A stretch of 64,000 nucleotides of DNA from Collybia mongolica. Its lineage: Eukaryota; Basidiomycota; Agaricomycetes; Agaricales; Clitocybaceae. The notes under the pieces are model-generated. The model was not told the origin of the DNA. It saw only the letters and a program-made list of their open reading frames with translations, and did no database searches. The number at the start of each line of letters is the position of its first letter. Positions within the stretch are counted from its first letter, which is position 1. A program made the translations under genes and the position numbers. The DNA lies in NCBI GenBank assembly GCA_013420905.1, contig JAAXNY010000013.1, positions 1,240,001-1,304,000 on the forward strand, given 5' to 3'. Positions 1 to 10,979 of this stretch are shown one piece after another.

Positions 1-2853
1 GACTTTTTGAGCTTGAGCACCTTGCCACCAAAGTCATAGCCCTCAGGAGGACGCATATAGATGTCCTCTTCAAGATCACCATTGGGAAAAGCAGAGGTGA
101 TATCCACTGCTCTCAACTCCATGTCCTCAATACCAGCAATTGCAAGAATGAGCCTAAGAGCTGCAGGGCGGAAAGTTGGTGCAAAGACCTCATTGTAGTC
201 AATTCCAGGACGTTGTCCACAGCCCTTGGCCACCAGTCTGCCCTTATATCGCTCCAATGTGCCATCTGAGTTGCGCTTGACCTTGAACACCCAACCTGAT
301 CCAATTGCCTTTTTGCCTTCAGGGAGATCAACAACATCCCAGGTGGGAGTCAATCTCCTCATCAGCTGCAGCCTGCCACTTGTCTGCATCCTTGGATTTC
401 ATTGCCATTTTCCAAGTCCTAGGATCTGGACCAGGTCCAGTAGCAGCACCAGCAAAGTGAATGTCCTGGTAGCCATCCTCATCAAGTTCTCCAAGTGTGA
501 AGTTGACCTCCTCATCACTGTCTTCAGGAATGGCAGGAGAGTCCCTTGAGACAACCCACCATGATCCTGGGGGCCTTACAGACCGAGCTGACCTTCTCAA
601 TGGTTCAGATTCATCAAGGTCAGGATCATAATCATTGCCTGGAAGTGGGTAGTTTGCAGGATTGATAGGAGGGACATTCACAGTGTGCTGGAGGCGAGGA
701 GGATTGTGATTTTGAGAGGAGCTAGATGGAGCTGATGAGGGCTGGTGAGAGCGTGCACGAGTGCATGCTGGAGAGGCATTGGAGGGGGCATTGCGAGGAG
801 CACGACCACGTGGTCGGACAGGAGCAGCAGGGGCAGGGGCAGGAGCAGGAGCATTCTCATGTTTAATGGTAGCATTTGGCTTTGGAGCAAGATTTGGCAT
901 ATCTGCAGATTCATCATCATCCCCCCCAAAATCAGGTCCAGAGCCTGATTCCAAGCCTTCATCACCCTCAGCTGGCTTGACCTTAAGGTTAACAATGGGG
1001 TGGGGTGGAGGAGGGGCACTAGTGCGAAGTGGTTGCCTTAAACCAGGAAAGTAGCGCTCATCAAATTCAGCTCTCTCAGAAATAATGGTCTTCTTGGTGG
1101 TAGGATTGTAAAACAACCATCCCTTGTACCCAGCAGGATACCCAATGAATACACACTTTTCCATGTGGGACTGCAATGATTTGCGCTTATCCCTCTGAAT
1201 GTACACATATGCAGTGCACCCCCAGACTCTGAGGTGTCCAACATCAGCCTTGGTGCCATACCAACCAACATGTGGTGTCTGTGGTGCAGCAGAGGTAGGA
1301 ATGCGATTCCAGACATGTATGTGTGCAGCCAGACAATGCTCCCAAAATGATGCAGGCAGGTGGGACTCAGTAAGCATAGCAGTAATGTCATCTGCCATGG
1401 TCCTGTTGGCTCGCTCAGCAACACCATTCTGCTGTGGTCTGTTGCGAGTAGTGTGCCTTCTCTCAATGCCACACAGGTCTGTGAATTTAATGAACTCATT
1501 GGACATGTACTCTCCCCCCTTGTCATCCTGCATGGCCTTGATCTTCTTGTCTTTGAAGTGGTTCTCTGCATGAGCTTTAAAGACTTGGAATGCATATAGA
1601 GCCTGGCTTTTCCGCTTCAGTGGCACAGAAGCCTTGAAATCAGTGCAGTCATCAATGAATGTCATCCAGTAGAGTGAACCAGCATGGGATTTGACTGGTA
1701 AAGGCCCATGCAGATCAGTGTGAATGAGTTCCAGAGGCTCCTTTGCACGATGCCCAGTAGAGGGAAAGGGATTAGACTTCATTTTGCCTGCAAGGCAAGG
1801 TTCACAAATGGGATCTGGCTTCTGAGATGAGTTGACATCCATTCCTGTTACCAATTGCTCTCTGACCATTCTGCGCACATCTGCATAATTATGGTGTGCA
1901 AGGCATCGATGCCACAGGGAGAAGTCAAGGGGCAGGGTGGAAGCGAGATTTGCATACTCCGAAATGGGTTCCACTGTTCCATCCAAGTGTGCACAGTTAT
2001 TTGCATTAATGGAAGCACAGAACAAGTTGGTGTTGTCCTTCCTCAATCTGAACCACAAAGCCTGATTATCAACAAAGATGTTGAAGCCTTTGACTCTTGT
2101 TAAATATAGGATTGAGAGGAGGTTATTTCGGAGTTGGGGTACATGCAGGACTCTGGTAAACTCTACAGATTGAAGATTCTTTCCTCTTACAACTGGGTTG
2201 AAGACCACAGTGCCCACTCCAGCTGAATAAATGATGCTGTTGTCTGCTAGCTTGATTGGGACGCGATGGGGGGCATAATTTCGGACCCAATGGCGATGAG
2301 GGGTCATATGAGAAGTGGCCCCTGAGTCTGCAAGCCAATTGAAGTCAGCATCAAGCTGGAGTGGAGTGGAAAGATCAGAATGATCAGGGAGACGAGTACT
2401 TGCATTGCCAGCAAATTCTACTTTGGGGTCATCATCATTGGAAGTGTCCTTGTGCTCCTGTGCCTTATTAGCACCCTCATTTCGCTTTCTCTGCCTAGGC
2501 TTGTTGTTGCCAGTAGTCTGCTGCTTGGCATTGTCTCTGGCCCTCTTCTGTGCAGCTTCAAGGGCAGTCCACATCTTGATGGGATCATCAGTGATCTTGT
2601 TGAAATGGATCTTCTGAGATGGCTCCACCATTAAGAATATGTGACCAGCAGCTTTGTCTGATTTCTGAAGATAGGCATCAACAGCAGTGAGCTGCTCCAG
2701 AGTGGGAGGTGAGGACAGAGTAGGCTGTTTAGATGAGCCATCTACAATCCTCCAGAGGCCTTGGGAGCGAAGCCAGGCAGCCATATCACCAGCCCATGAA
2801 GTGTAGTTGTAGTCATTGAGGAGAGGAAAGGTGGGTTTAGTGAGGGAAGACAT
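1..2853 (-). pseudogene. Copia gag-pol polyprotein, 5' part, frameshifted in RT
   Basis: An open frame of 841 codons starts at 2853 with a Gag N-terminus (MSSLTKPTFPLLNDYNYTSW). It continues with an aspartic protease motif DSGATSHM, a pre-integrase zinc region (WHRCLAHHNY... CEPCLAGK), and the integrase core with HTDLHGP, DDKGGEY and the RPQQNGVAER block. After a Pro/Ser-rich linker it enters the RT domain and stops at 328. The RT then continues in another frame (TWDVVDLPEGKKAIGSGWVF and onward to base 1), so a small indel near 335 breaks the gene. The Gag part is short and has no CCHC knuckle between the N-terminus and the protease, which suggests an internal deletion in gag. Family known; lesions seen directly. 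Confidence 0.9.
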
Positions 2854-3226
2854 TGAAAAAAGCGAAATTTGGAGATGGGATAGAGACTCTGAGCAGGGTT
2901 TATATCAACCAGGAATACAACCAAGGTCCTTTGTAACAACAAAAGGCAGGGTTCCACAGCTGAGCCTTCAGGAGTGTGTGCAGGAAGTGAGTGCTGAGAG
3001 TATTCTACTGTAACTAATAAGCAATCCCAATTGTAGCACCTCCAGGAGCACCAGGATGATTACTGGGTTATTTCCTAGGTAGGATGAAAACCAACCCACT
3101 GAAGAGTATGGTCCCAAAAGTTGGATGCCCTTGTAACTAGAGGGGGAGCACAACACTATAAAGGCAAAAATGCGAAACAGAGACTGTATATAGGCAGCAA
3201 TGGAGTGGATACTTGAACTAGAGCTG

Positions 3227-3248
3227 TTAGAGCGCGGGGCCCATAACC
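3227..3248 (-). other. Primer binding site of C1, half-tRNA type
   Basis: Directly inside the 5' LTR the minus strand reads GGTTATGGGCCCCGCGCTC. This does not match a tRNA 3' end but is complementary to the anticodon stem-loop region of initiator tRNA-Met (..GGGCCCAUAACC). Priming by the 5' half of tRNA-iMet is established for Drosophila copia; applying it here is inference from the match and the position. Confidence 0.7.
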
Positions 3249-3637
3249 TATTAGAATAGGAAGGTGCAGGGATGTCTGTGACAGCCAACAGCTGAAGTCC
3301 GAAGTAAGTAACTTGTTTATTGATCAAACAGAAGCTGTACTAACCTGAAGTCCGAAGTAAGTAACTGGGGACTTCAGGACTATCTACTCTCCTATATATA
3401 TGTGCTAGAACAATAAGGAGAGTAAAGACAATAAGAACAATAAGAAGATGATAAGGATCTGATCATCTGGTATGATAGTGATCAGCATCTGGTCATCTGG
3501 TCAGATGCCAAGAGATCAAGAACAATAGAGACAATAGTCACCAGACCATGATAACCATCTGATAAGGATCAGGTGGATCAGGGGTGACAGAAACAGCATA
3601 AGGCTGTGTATGGAGATGCATGTGGTCAGTTCTAACA
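3249..3637 (-). repeat. 5' LTR of Copia C1 (389 bp)
   Basis: On the minus strand the LTR starts TGTTAGAACTGACC and ends ..CTATTCTAATA next to the primer binding site. The end is TA rather than the expected CA, which a C-to-T change would explain. It contains a TATA-like stretch (ATATATATAGG on the minus strand) and two copies of a short motif (cttacttcggacttcag) that corresponds to the repeated core of the C2 LTRs. Confidence 0.8.
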
Positions 3638-5007
3638 AAAAATGAATGTGATAAGACCTCGGTGTTTCTGGGATAAAGGTATCAGAAAGGAATAGAGTGG
3701 CTTACCAATTTTTTGGAGTTTGTCAAACTTTGTACAGAAGTCTGCTATCCTGGACGGAGTAGGTTGAGACTATTGCAGAAACAGGATAATTGAGCATAGC
3801 ATCCCGGTTTGTCTGTACAACAACCCTTGATACAGGACTGCAGATGGTAATGAGACATCAGAGACCCCGGGATGGAATTGATGGAGGAGTCTGGAAGGGA
3901 ACAGTCCAATGATAATCTGTGGTTTGTCAAACCTTGCGCGGAGTTCTGTTGTAATGGAGCACATCAAATCTAATATGGAAAAGGGGTTTAATTTACTACA
4001 AAATTAGAAGTGAATCTCTGCAAGATGAGGTACTGACTTACTGGCCAAGAAAATGTGTGCTTGGGAGGGACAATTGTCATCAACAAGAATGACATCCCAA
4101 ATGCATACACAGGAGCAAACCGTGGGGTTGCAGTATCCCGCATAGGAGCAAACCCCATACACAGGTGCAGCCTCAGTCTCCACTAAGAGTCCCCAGTGTG
4201 AAGGATGCAACATTGGAGAAGTGTGGAGTTTGAAACGTGCACCGGCTATCCAAACAAATAAAGAATAATACGGTCAACAAATAATTAACAAAAAAATTCC
4301 TCTCCCCATTCTTATTGTGTCCAAACTGCTCCACTTTTGCAAAAACCGCAGCCACTCGCCTTAGATCAACTTATGGGGGTTACTCCTGAGTCCAGTTTGG
4401 TTTAACAATTTAACAATGTACGGGGAGCTCTCCTGTGTCTGTGACCTTGGTGACTTGCTTGATGCCGCCATACATCTCTTGCATGCGCATACGGCTTCGA
4501 TAAATGCACTTGAGCAAATTTCTAGCCTAACAACTTCTCCAGATACATCTGGGCACCTTACCAGTGAGTGTCCTGCTTGTGTTCCTAAATCCCTGTCAAT
4601 TTTGTCTTATGATATGCTCCCTAGTTATTGGAGTAAACATATGAAGTCCATTCTTAAGCTCCACGGGCTGTTTCCTCAACTCTACATAAGTTTCTTTTGC
4701 TTTCCTTCTTATGGATATCTGATTATTTCCTTCTAGTTAGTTGGTCTCAAAATCTCCCATATGTTACAAGTTCTTTATCAACCCAGTTTTCGGGCAGAAA
4801 GGTGATTCATTCATTCATTCATATTTCAACACTGCGGGAAAATATTTCCATAATGGGATTTTTCTTCTCTTATGGCTTTTTACAGCATTTCTCCACAAAT
4901 ACAAAGTATTGTGACATAATTTGCATGTATTTGGGATTCTTACATATAATGCCTTTGATGATGCCATCAAAATTATGCATATCTAATATTTCAAAGTGGC
5001 ACATTTC
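3638..5007. other. Unassigned spacer between Copia C1 and C2
   Basis: About 1.37 kb with no domain that I recognise. The minus strand has short overlapping open stretches at 3770-3967 and 4173-4355, the plus strand one of 106 codons at 4416-4736 and one of 111 codons at 4697-5032 that runs into the C2 LTR. None has a recognisable motif or convincing splice structure. The stretch 3700-4000 on the minus strand could be a fragment of a spliced gene. It contains neither LTR sequence nor parts of elements A or B that I can see. Confidence 0.4.
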
Positions 5008-5258
5008 TGTTAGAATTGACCTGTATATATAGCTTAGCTTGGTATTGTTTTGCTTCTTTCATTGTTCTATTGTTCTATTGTTCTATTGTTCCATTGTTTA
5101 TTGTACTCTACTATTGTTCCTACAGGTATATAGGTGTAGAGTAGCTCGTTCTGGAGTCCCCAGTTTCTTACTCAAGACTCCAGGTCAGTACTCACTTATA
5201 TTAGTGAATATACAAGTTTCTTACTCAGGACTCCAGCTCTAGGCTTCCACCATTAACA
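5008..5258 (+). repeat. 5' LTR of C2 (251 bp)
   Basis: Starts TGTTAGAATTGACC and ends TTAACA. It has a TATA-like tgtatatatagc shortly after the start, a tandem run of the 8-mer ttgttcta, and two copies of agtttcttactcaggactccag-type sequence. Three further copies lie in the window: 6838-7104, 25,257-25,492 (reverse) and 42,919-43,185. Confidence 0.92.
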
Positions 5259-5280
5259 GGTTATGGGCCCCGCGCTCTAA
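5259..5280 (+). other. Primer binding site of C2, half-tRNA type
   Basis: GGTTATGGGCCCCGCGCTC directly follows the LTR, the same sequence as in C1. It is complementary to the anticodon arm of initiator tRNA-Met, not to its CCA end. Confidence 0.7.
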
Positions 5281-5613
5281 GAGCTCTAGTTCAAGTATAC
5301 AACTCACCAGTGCCATTTTTGCACCCTCTGTTTACAAGGGCATCCAACTTTTGGGACCATACTCTTCAGTGGGTTGGTTTTCATCCTACCTAGGAAATAT
5401 CCCAGTAATCAATCATCCTGGTGATCCTGGAGGTGCTACAATTGGGATTGCTCAGTAGTTACAGTAGAATACTCTCAGCACTCCTTTCCTGCACACACTC
5501 CTGAAGGCTCAACTTGGAACCCTGCCCTTTGTTATTTTCAAGGGAACCTGGTTGTATTCCTGTTGATACAAACTTGCACAGAGGTTAACACCCCAATTTC
5601 ACTCCTTACCAAC

Positions 5614-6766
5614 ATGTCTCTTACAAAACCCACCTTCCCCCTCCTCAATGACACCAACTACACCTCCTGGGCATCTGATATGTCTGCCTGGCTTAGGGCT
5701 AATGGCAGCTGGAGGATTGTCAAAGGCATTGCTAGAGTGCCCTCCCTCAGTAGCCCTCCTACAGAAGAGCAACTGGATGCACAGGAAGCCTACCTCATCA
5801 AAGTTGAAAAGGCAGCTGGCCAGATCTTCTTTATGGTTGAGGAACCCCAGAGAGTCCACTTCAATGGAATTGCTGAGGATCCTGTCAAAATGTGGGAGGC
5901 ACTAGCCAAAGTACATGTCCAGAAGCGTCCTGGACATCGCTTTAATGCCCCTCTCCCAGAGACAGTACATTGTGGACATGCTGGAAAAGTACAACATGAC
6001 AGACTGCAATCCCATCAGCACTCCTATGACCCCAGGACTTATTCTATCTCAGTCAATGTGCCCACAGACAGATGCAGAAAGGGAGGAAATGCGAAATGTC
6101 CCATATCTCAGTCTTGTTGGATCACTTCAATATCTTGTCAGTATGACTAGAGGTGATCTAGCTGCAGGTGTAGCCAAGCTAGCAAGGTATAACTCCAATC
6201 CTGGTCCTAAGCATTGGGCTGCTGCAAAGCATATGCTCAGATATTGCAAGGCCACCATGGACTACAAGTTGACCTACCAGGCAAATGGCGAACCGCTGGA
6301 GTTCAAGACATACTGTGATGCCTCTCATGCAGACTGTGTGGACACTGGGCGCTCTACTGGTGGATATGTCACAATTTTGGGGGGAGGAGCAATAGGCTGG
6401 AGCAGCAAACTGCAACCAATTGTCACACTATCCACCACTGAAGCAGAGTATGTTGCTGCTGTGGAGGCAGGCAAGGAGATTCTCTGGATGCGAAGTCTCA
6501 TGCAAGAACTTGGGTATCCTATCCAAAACTCTTCCATTTTAATGATTGACAATATGTCTTCATTAAATGTGACCAGGAACCCAGAACACCATGGAAGAAT
6601 GAAACATATTGACACCAGACTATTCTGGCTAAGGGAAAAAGTGGAAAGTGGAATTATTTCTACTTATCACATTCCTGGAACAGCTCAAGTGGCAGATATT
6701 CTTACCAAGGCTGTTACACTCCCCAAGGTTCAATACTGCAGGGAGATGATGGGTATTAAGCCCTGA
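5614..6766 (+). pseudogene. Fused Gag start / RT end-RNase H remnant of C2
   Basis: The first part, from 5614, encodes a Gag N-terminus (MSLTKPTFPLLNDTNYTSW) close to that of C1. Near 5910 it changes into the last part of a Copia RT in a different frame (open from 5915), which reads SQRQYIVDMLEKYNM and then a full RNase H domain with YCDASHAD, STTEAEYVAA, and HHGRMKHIDTR, ending KAVTLPKVQYCREMMGIKP. A deletion of about 3 kb relative to a full Copia element joins the two. The RNase H part is free of stops, which suggests a fairly recent copy. Confidence 0.88.
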
Positions 6767-6837
6767 ATGGTTTTGTTTCTGACTACTCTATTTTGATTTT
6801 GGTAACTCTTATTGAGATGCACCAGGTCAGGGGGGTA

Positions 6838-7104
6838 TGTTAGAATTGACCTGTATATATAGCTTAGCTTGGTATTGTTTCACTTCTTTCATTGTTCTAT
6901 TGTTCTATTGTTCTATTGTTCCATTGTTCTATTGTTCCTTTGTCTATTGTACTCTACTATTGTTCCTACAGGTATATAGGTGTAGAGTAGCTCGTTCTGG
7001 AGTCCCCAGTTTCTTACTCAGGACTCCAGGTTAGTACTCACTTATATTAGTGAATATACCAGTTTCTTACTCAGGACTCCAGCTCTAGGCTTCCACCTTT
7101 AACA
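6838..7104 (+). repeat. 3' LTR of C2 (267 bp)
   Basis: Begins TGTTAGAATTGACC after the purine tract and ends TTTAACA. It is 16 bp longer than the 5' LTR because the attgttcta/attgttcct microsatellite has extra units; otherwise nearly identical. Confidence 0.92.
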
Positions 7105-7655
7105 TTCCCATCACTCCACTGGAGGTCAAGGTGATTCTTGAATCCTGCAAATGGAAAGGTGCGATCCATCTGTACCAAGGGGTGCTCCCCTGCATGGTCA
7201 GAAACTCCAAAACATCGGACTCATGCACGGTGTTCTTTGACATCTACGACTCTCGTGGAGGTACCCACTTCTGCAGCCTTCGGAACAAGAGCTTCATGCT
7301 TGGGTCCCAGTCTCTGACCATCCTGCCCACTGATAAGCAGACAGGCGTCCCTATCTGCACAAAGTGCTGGAGGTTTGGCCACTGCAAGGAGGTCTGTCTC
7401 TTCAGAGCTCAACTGTGCTCCTATTGCGGCGGGCCCCATGATGCCTGCAATCATTGCGACTTGGTGGCATGCTGCAAGGCTGCCCCCAAGGCTACCCCAC
7501 CAAGACTTGCCACACCAGCAGGTCATAAGTGCCCACACACCTCCCAGTGCATCAACTGTGGCCTTGCCCATGAGTCTGGTGACAGGAAGTGTTCCTTTTG
7601 GAAACACCGCTATGATGCCAAATGGCTAGCAGCAAGTACACTGCCCAGAAGGTAG
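7105..7655 (+). pseudogene. LINE ORF1-like zinc-knuckle protein, 5'-truncated
   Basis: The frame is open from the C2 LTR border to the stop at 7653-7655. The C-terminal half has a CCHC knuckle (CTKCWRFGHCKEVC), followed by two more Cys/His clusters (CSYCGGPHDACNHC and CINCGLAHESGDRKC). Such ORF1 proteins bind element RNA. The N-terminus is missing since the Copia LTR abuts it. Confidence 0.75.
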
Positions 7656-7774
7656 GCAACGAGCTCTTATGCTTTGCGCCCTCCGTTAATACCCCCTTCC
7701 CTACTGTTACAGGACACATGCTCTGAGGACGCAGGGAGGGTACTCGAGCGATTCAACAAAAAGTTACTTGATTA

Positions 7775-9140
7775 ATGTCTAGTACAACTTATAATGTAAA
7801 TACACATAGAACCTACTGCCAAAATGTCGGGTGCAAACGACACTGGACAGTTGACCTGTTAGAATGCCATAAGGATGTCACTGACATTCTCTTCCTGCAG
7901 GAGCCGCCATGGGCCACTGTACAGTATACAGCCTCCTTGACCAAGAAAGACGGGATCCCCATCAGGGGTCCCCCTGTCCACCTGGACTGGATTCCCATGT
8001 TCCCCAAAGGGTTCAATGCAGCCAAAGACCAGCCGCATGTCATGGCCTACATCAACCGAGCCATCTGCTTGGTTAAACCTAAGCTCTGATCAGACATTGT
8101 CAACCACTGCAATGTCATGCTCATCACTGTACGAGGTCACCTCAGCCCAGTGCATTTGATGAACGTCTACTCAGATGAGAACAGATCCGCAATCCAATTC
8201 CTCAAGGACCACCTGGAGGCCTTCCCCAATGTTAGCTACATGGGGGGTGATTTTAATTGCCCTCAGCGCATTGGGATACCACCCTCAATCATGAGCACCC
8301 CATGGCCAACAGATTCATGGAGTGCGCAGCCACCCTCAGCCTTGAGAGGATTGCCCCCCCCTCGGGTTGGGTCATGCATCATCCGTACAACTCGGCCCTG
8401 TGCGGCTCGGTCCTTGACCTTGTGTTTGTCCCAGCATTCCAGGGATACACAGCTGACCATAAGGGTGAGCCCAATCACTTCCCTCTACTCCTAGACATCC
8501 CCCTTAGGGTCGAGTTCCCCGAAGGGAAGATGTCAATCAAAATTGACTCCGAAGAAGAAGACGCTTTCCTTGCGGAAGTGCGGCTACTTCTCAGGCTCAT
8601 CCAAATCCCTAACATCATGTCAGCGGAACAAACTCAACTAGTTGCTCAGGCAATAGCTAAGGGCTTTGAAACGGCATGGTCCCATCACGCTAAGACTAAC
8701 TAGGCTTGCGCCTGGTCTAAGTCTTGGTGGGACTTGGACTGCGCCTGGACAAAGTCTGAGGCTATGAGTTCTGATCTCCCAGAGGACTGGAAGGCCTACA
8801 AGGCTGCCACGCGTAAAGCAAAATGCAAGCACTTCAATGATCACATCGATGAAATCTATTGATAGGCCCATCGACCTTGACAAGCTGGGCAACACTTGGA
8901 CCTCACCTACAACTTGGGCATGGGTCCCCTACTCTGCTGCTGAGATGTCGGATGCCCTATCGGGAACTTCAAATCGATCCGCCCCCGGGCCAGATCACAT
9001 CTCATGGCATCACCTTAAACGGATCACCCAAGATGATTGGTGCAGCAAACTACTTCTGTGGCTTGCAAACACTTGTCTCGCATCAGGCCACTGGCCCACT
9101 GAGTTTAAAGCATCCATTACGGTGGTCATACCCAAGCCGG
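7775..9140 (+). pseudogene. LINE ORF2, endonuclease domain and start of RT
   Basis: Endonuclease/exonuclease/phosphatase motifs are visible: ILFLQEPPW near 7890, MGGDFNCP near 8250 and a possible C-terminal motif (ADHKGEPNHFP) near 8455. The frame is broken by a stop at 8086-8088 and a frameshift near 8260. A further fragment from 8837 carries the RT start (SAPGPDHISWHHLKRI) and runs to EFKASITVVIPKP, where element A is inserted at 9141. Confidence 0.82.
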
Positions 9141-10531
9141 TGAAAGGGGGCTCCTGGGCTATAAGTGCACTGATGCTATGAAATGTAATCCCTTACACAC
9201 ACACACCAAACTTAACAATCAACACACGAACAGTAGGAATCGCCTGTTTTGAGTTCGGGTTCAAGTGCTTAGAAGCACTAAGCTTTGAATAGTACTAGCC
9301 AAAGCCCTTTCCAATGATCTCTCAACGGGTTTGTTTTAGACAAAAGCTTCAACACAGGTTTAAAAACCTGCTAGGTATATTTATAATATCTCTCGATCCA
9401 ATAGACTGAGTACCAAGTGTATGTTCAATTATTAATGATCCCAAGCGGATCTATAAGTCCAAGCGACTTATCAAACAATACAGTGCCAAGTGCACTAAGG
9501 CCAAGTGCCTAGTAATTCCAACGGACAATACAGTACTAAGTTCCAAGTGAACTAAGTTTCTTTAATTCTGTAGTTCTTCAATCAATTCCAATCAAGACAC
9601 GTTGAAGCAATCTGATCCTTAATTCGGGCACGCAATAGTGTTTTAACAAATGTGATTTGTATACTCTATAGTCATGCGAAGTGGGGGCAAGATTCCTTGC
9701 CTTAGCGCTACTTATCTACAGTCTATTTATAGTGTACAAACTAAATATCATACGGAATTGTAAATTTTACACGGAACCGCGCTCCCGCGCGCCAAGGATC
9801 TGTATTCAATGCTGATGCGTCCTCTACAACTTGGCGTGTGCGCCATGCGTGCCAATTATGCCGTTTACTGGTTACTTATCAAATATTGAAAGAGCTGGCT
9901 AAACTCTTGTCAAGTCACGACCGCACGCTCCGTTATTTAAAACAGCGCGGCACTGTCATTTACTCCTCCTGATTGTCCCAGTTGCTATTCACAGGGTCCC
10001 GTCGCTTCCGGTAGTTAACACCAAGTACCCCTGACTAGGATCGGGTTGTGCAAGTCCCGAATTTACAATTACTTCTCCTATTAATGATGATCCCCAGACT
10101 AATGATATCATACTACAACGGTTACTTATGAACTAAGACACCGAGGTTGTAACCGGGCATGGTGAATAGGACTAATAATAGACCGTACTCATAGTCCTCT
10201 GTACTGATAGTGTATTATCCATTAGACTAGTTCACTCTGATTAGCCGTCTTGGAGCTCGACTCTAATCCTTTATTACCATTTACTTGGTTATTAGAAATG
10301 ATACTAATAGCCTTACTTGTCGACTTTATAAGTGCAAACAATTTCGGGCCCTACCACCGGGCCTCCCCACTATTGCACAACGGGTCTTCTTTCAACCACC
10401 CCTAGTTCACTCTGATTAGCCGTCTTGGAGCTCGACTCTAATCCTTTATTACCGTTTACTTGGTTATTAGAAATGATACTAATAGCCTTACTTGTCGACT
10501 TTACAAGTGCAAACAATTTCGGGCCCTATCA
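9141..10531 (-). repeat. 3' LTR of element A with internal 175-bp duplication
   Basis: Matches the other LTR over its whole length except for an extra 175 bp: 10,227-10,401 and 10,402-10,531 both begin ctagttcactctgattagcc and run to the LTR end. The first copy ends in a changed ctaccaccggg and is followed by about 45 bp of extra sequence. Removing one unit gives exactly 1216 bp, the length of the partner LTR. Confidence 0.93.
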
Positions 10532-10540
10532 TCTCCCCCA
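10532..10540 (-). other. Polypurine tract of element A
   Basis: On the minus strand TGGGGGAGA directly precedes the 3' LTR start TGATAGGGCC. The same tract sits beside the 3' LTR of element B (ggggaga ending at 38,757). Purine tracts in this place prime plus-strand DNA synthesis in LTR elements. Confidence 0.75.
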
Positions 10541-10979
10541 TACCACAAATGTAGACTGTCCTCAGTCTCTCTTTGCCGGCATGTTGGTCCAATACTTTGG
10601 GTCTGCACGCGTCTAATCTTTCAGTACAAGGTTACAACGGTTCCACTTTTAGACAGGTAGGCGCGCGATGTTGGGATCGAGCCCAGAGGTTTACTTCCCA
10701 TCAGGATTGTGACAGTTATATACGTCTCCTGAGAGAATACTTGACATTCGGACATCGCTTTACAGATATTTCAGTCATCTGAACCTTTCTCTTGTTATGT
10801 TTCTGACACTTCAGCAAGAGATCGGTACTCCTGCTTGTCCTTTAGAACTTCGCAATGCAGGGTCGTGCGTTTTAAAAGCTCGCGCCCTTGCTAAGTTTTA
10901 GACAATTTGGACTTTATAGCCCATTTCTAAATTTCTTTGCTATTCGCATTGCTCAAACGCTCCAACTTCTCTAAACCAA

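Larger units (their letters stand above)
1..3637 (-). mobile_element. Ty1/Copia retrotransposon C1, cut by the window edge
   Basis: On the minus strand this reads 5' LTR, primer binding site, leader of about 375 bp, then gag-protease-integrase and the start of reverse transcriptase, in Copia order (integrase before RT). The 3' part of the element lies beyond position 1. The leader resembles that of element C2 at 5259-5613, so the two are related families, but their LTRs differ strongly (389 bp against 251-267 bp) outside a shared start (TGTTAGAA) and a shared repeated core. No target duplication can be tested because the other end is missing. Confidence 0.9.
5008..7104 (+). mobile_element. 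Copia element C2, internally deleted, non-autonomous
   Basis: This is a compact element of 2097 bp with two LTRs (5008-5258 and 6838-7104), a primer binding site right after the 5' LTR, a purine tract (caggggggta) ending at 6837 and a fused gag / RT-RNase H remnant. Everything between the middle of gag and the last part of RT is missing, so it cannot make protease, integrase or most of RT. The flanks (atttc on the left, ttccc on the right) are not a matching 5-bp target duplication. Its right flank is LINE sequence but its left flank is not, which suggests recombination or a later deletion. Confidence 0.9.

Noticed and set aside
5050..5100. Repeated attgttcta units as a possible CRISPR-like or regulatory array
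   Set aside because: Units are 8-9 bp without spacers and vary in number between LTR copies: an ordinary microsatellite in an LTR.
5003..7109. A 5-bp target duplication around Copia C2
   Set aside because: The flanks are atttc and ttccc; they do not match, so no duplication is claimed.
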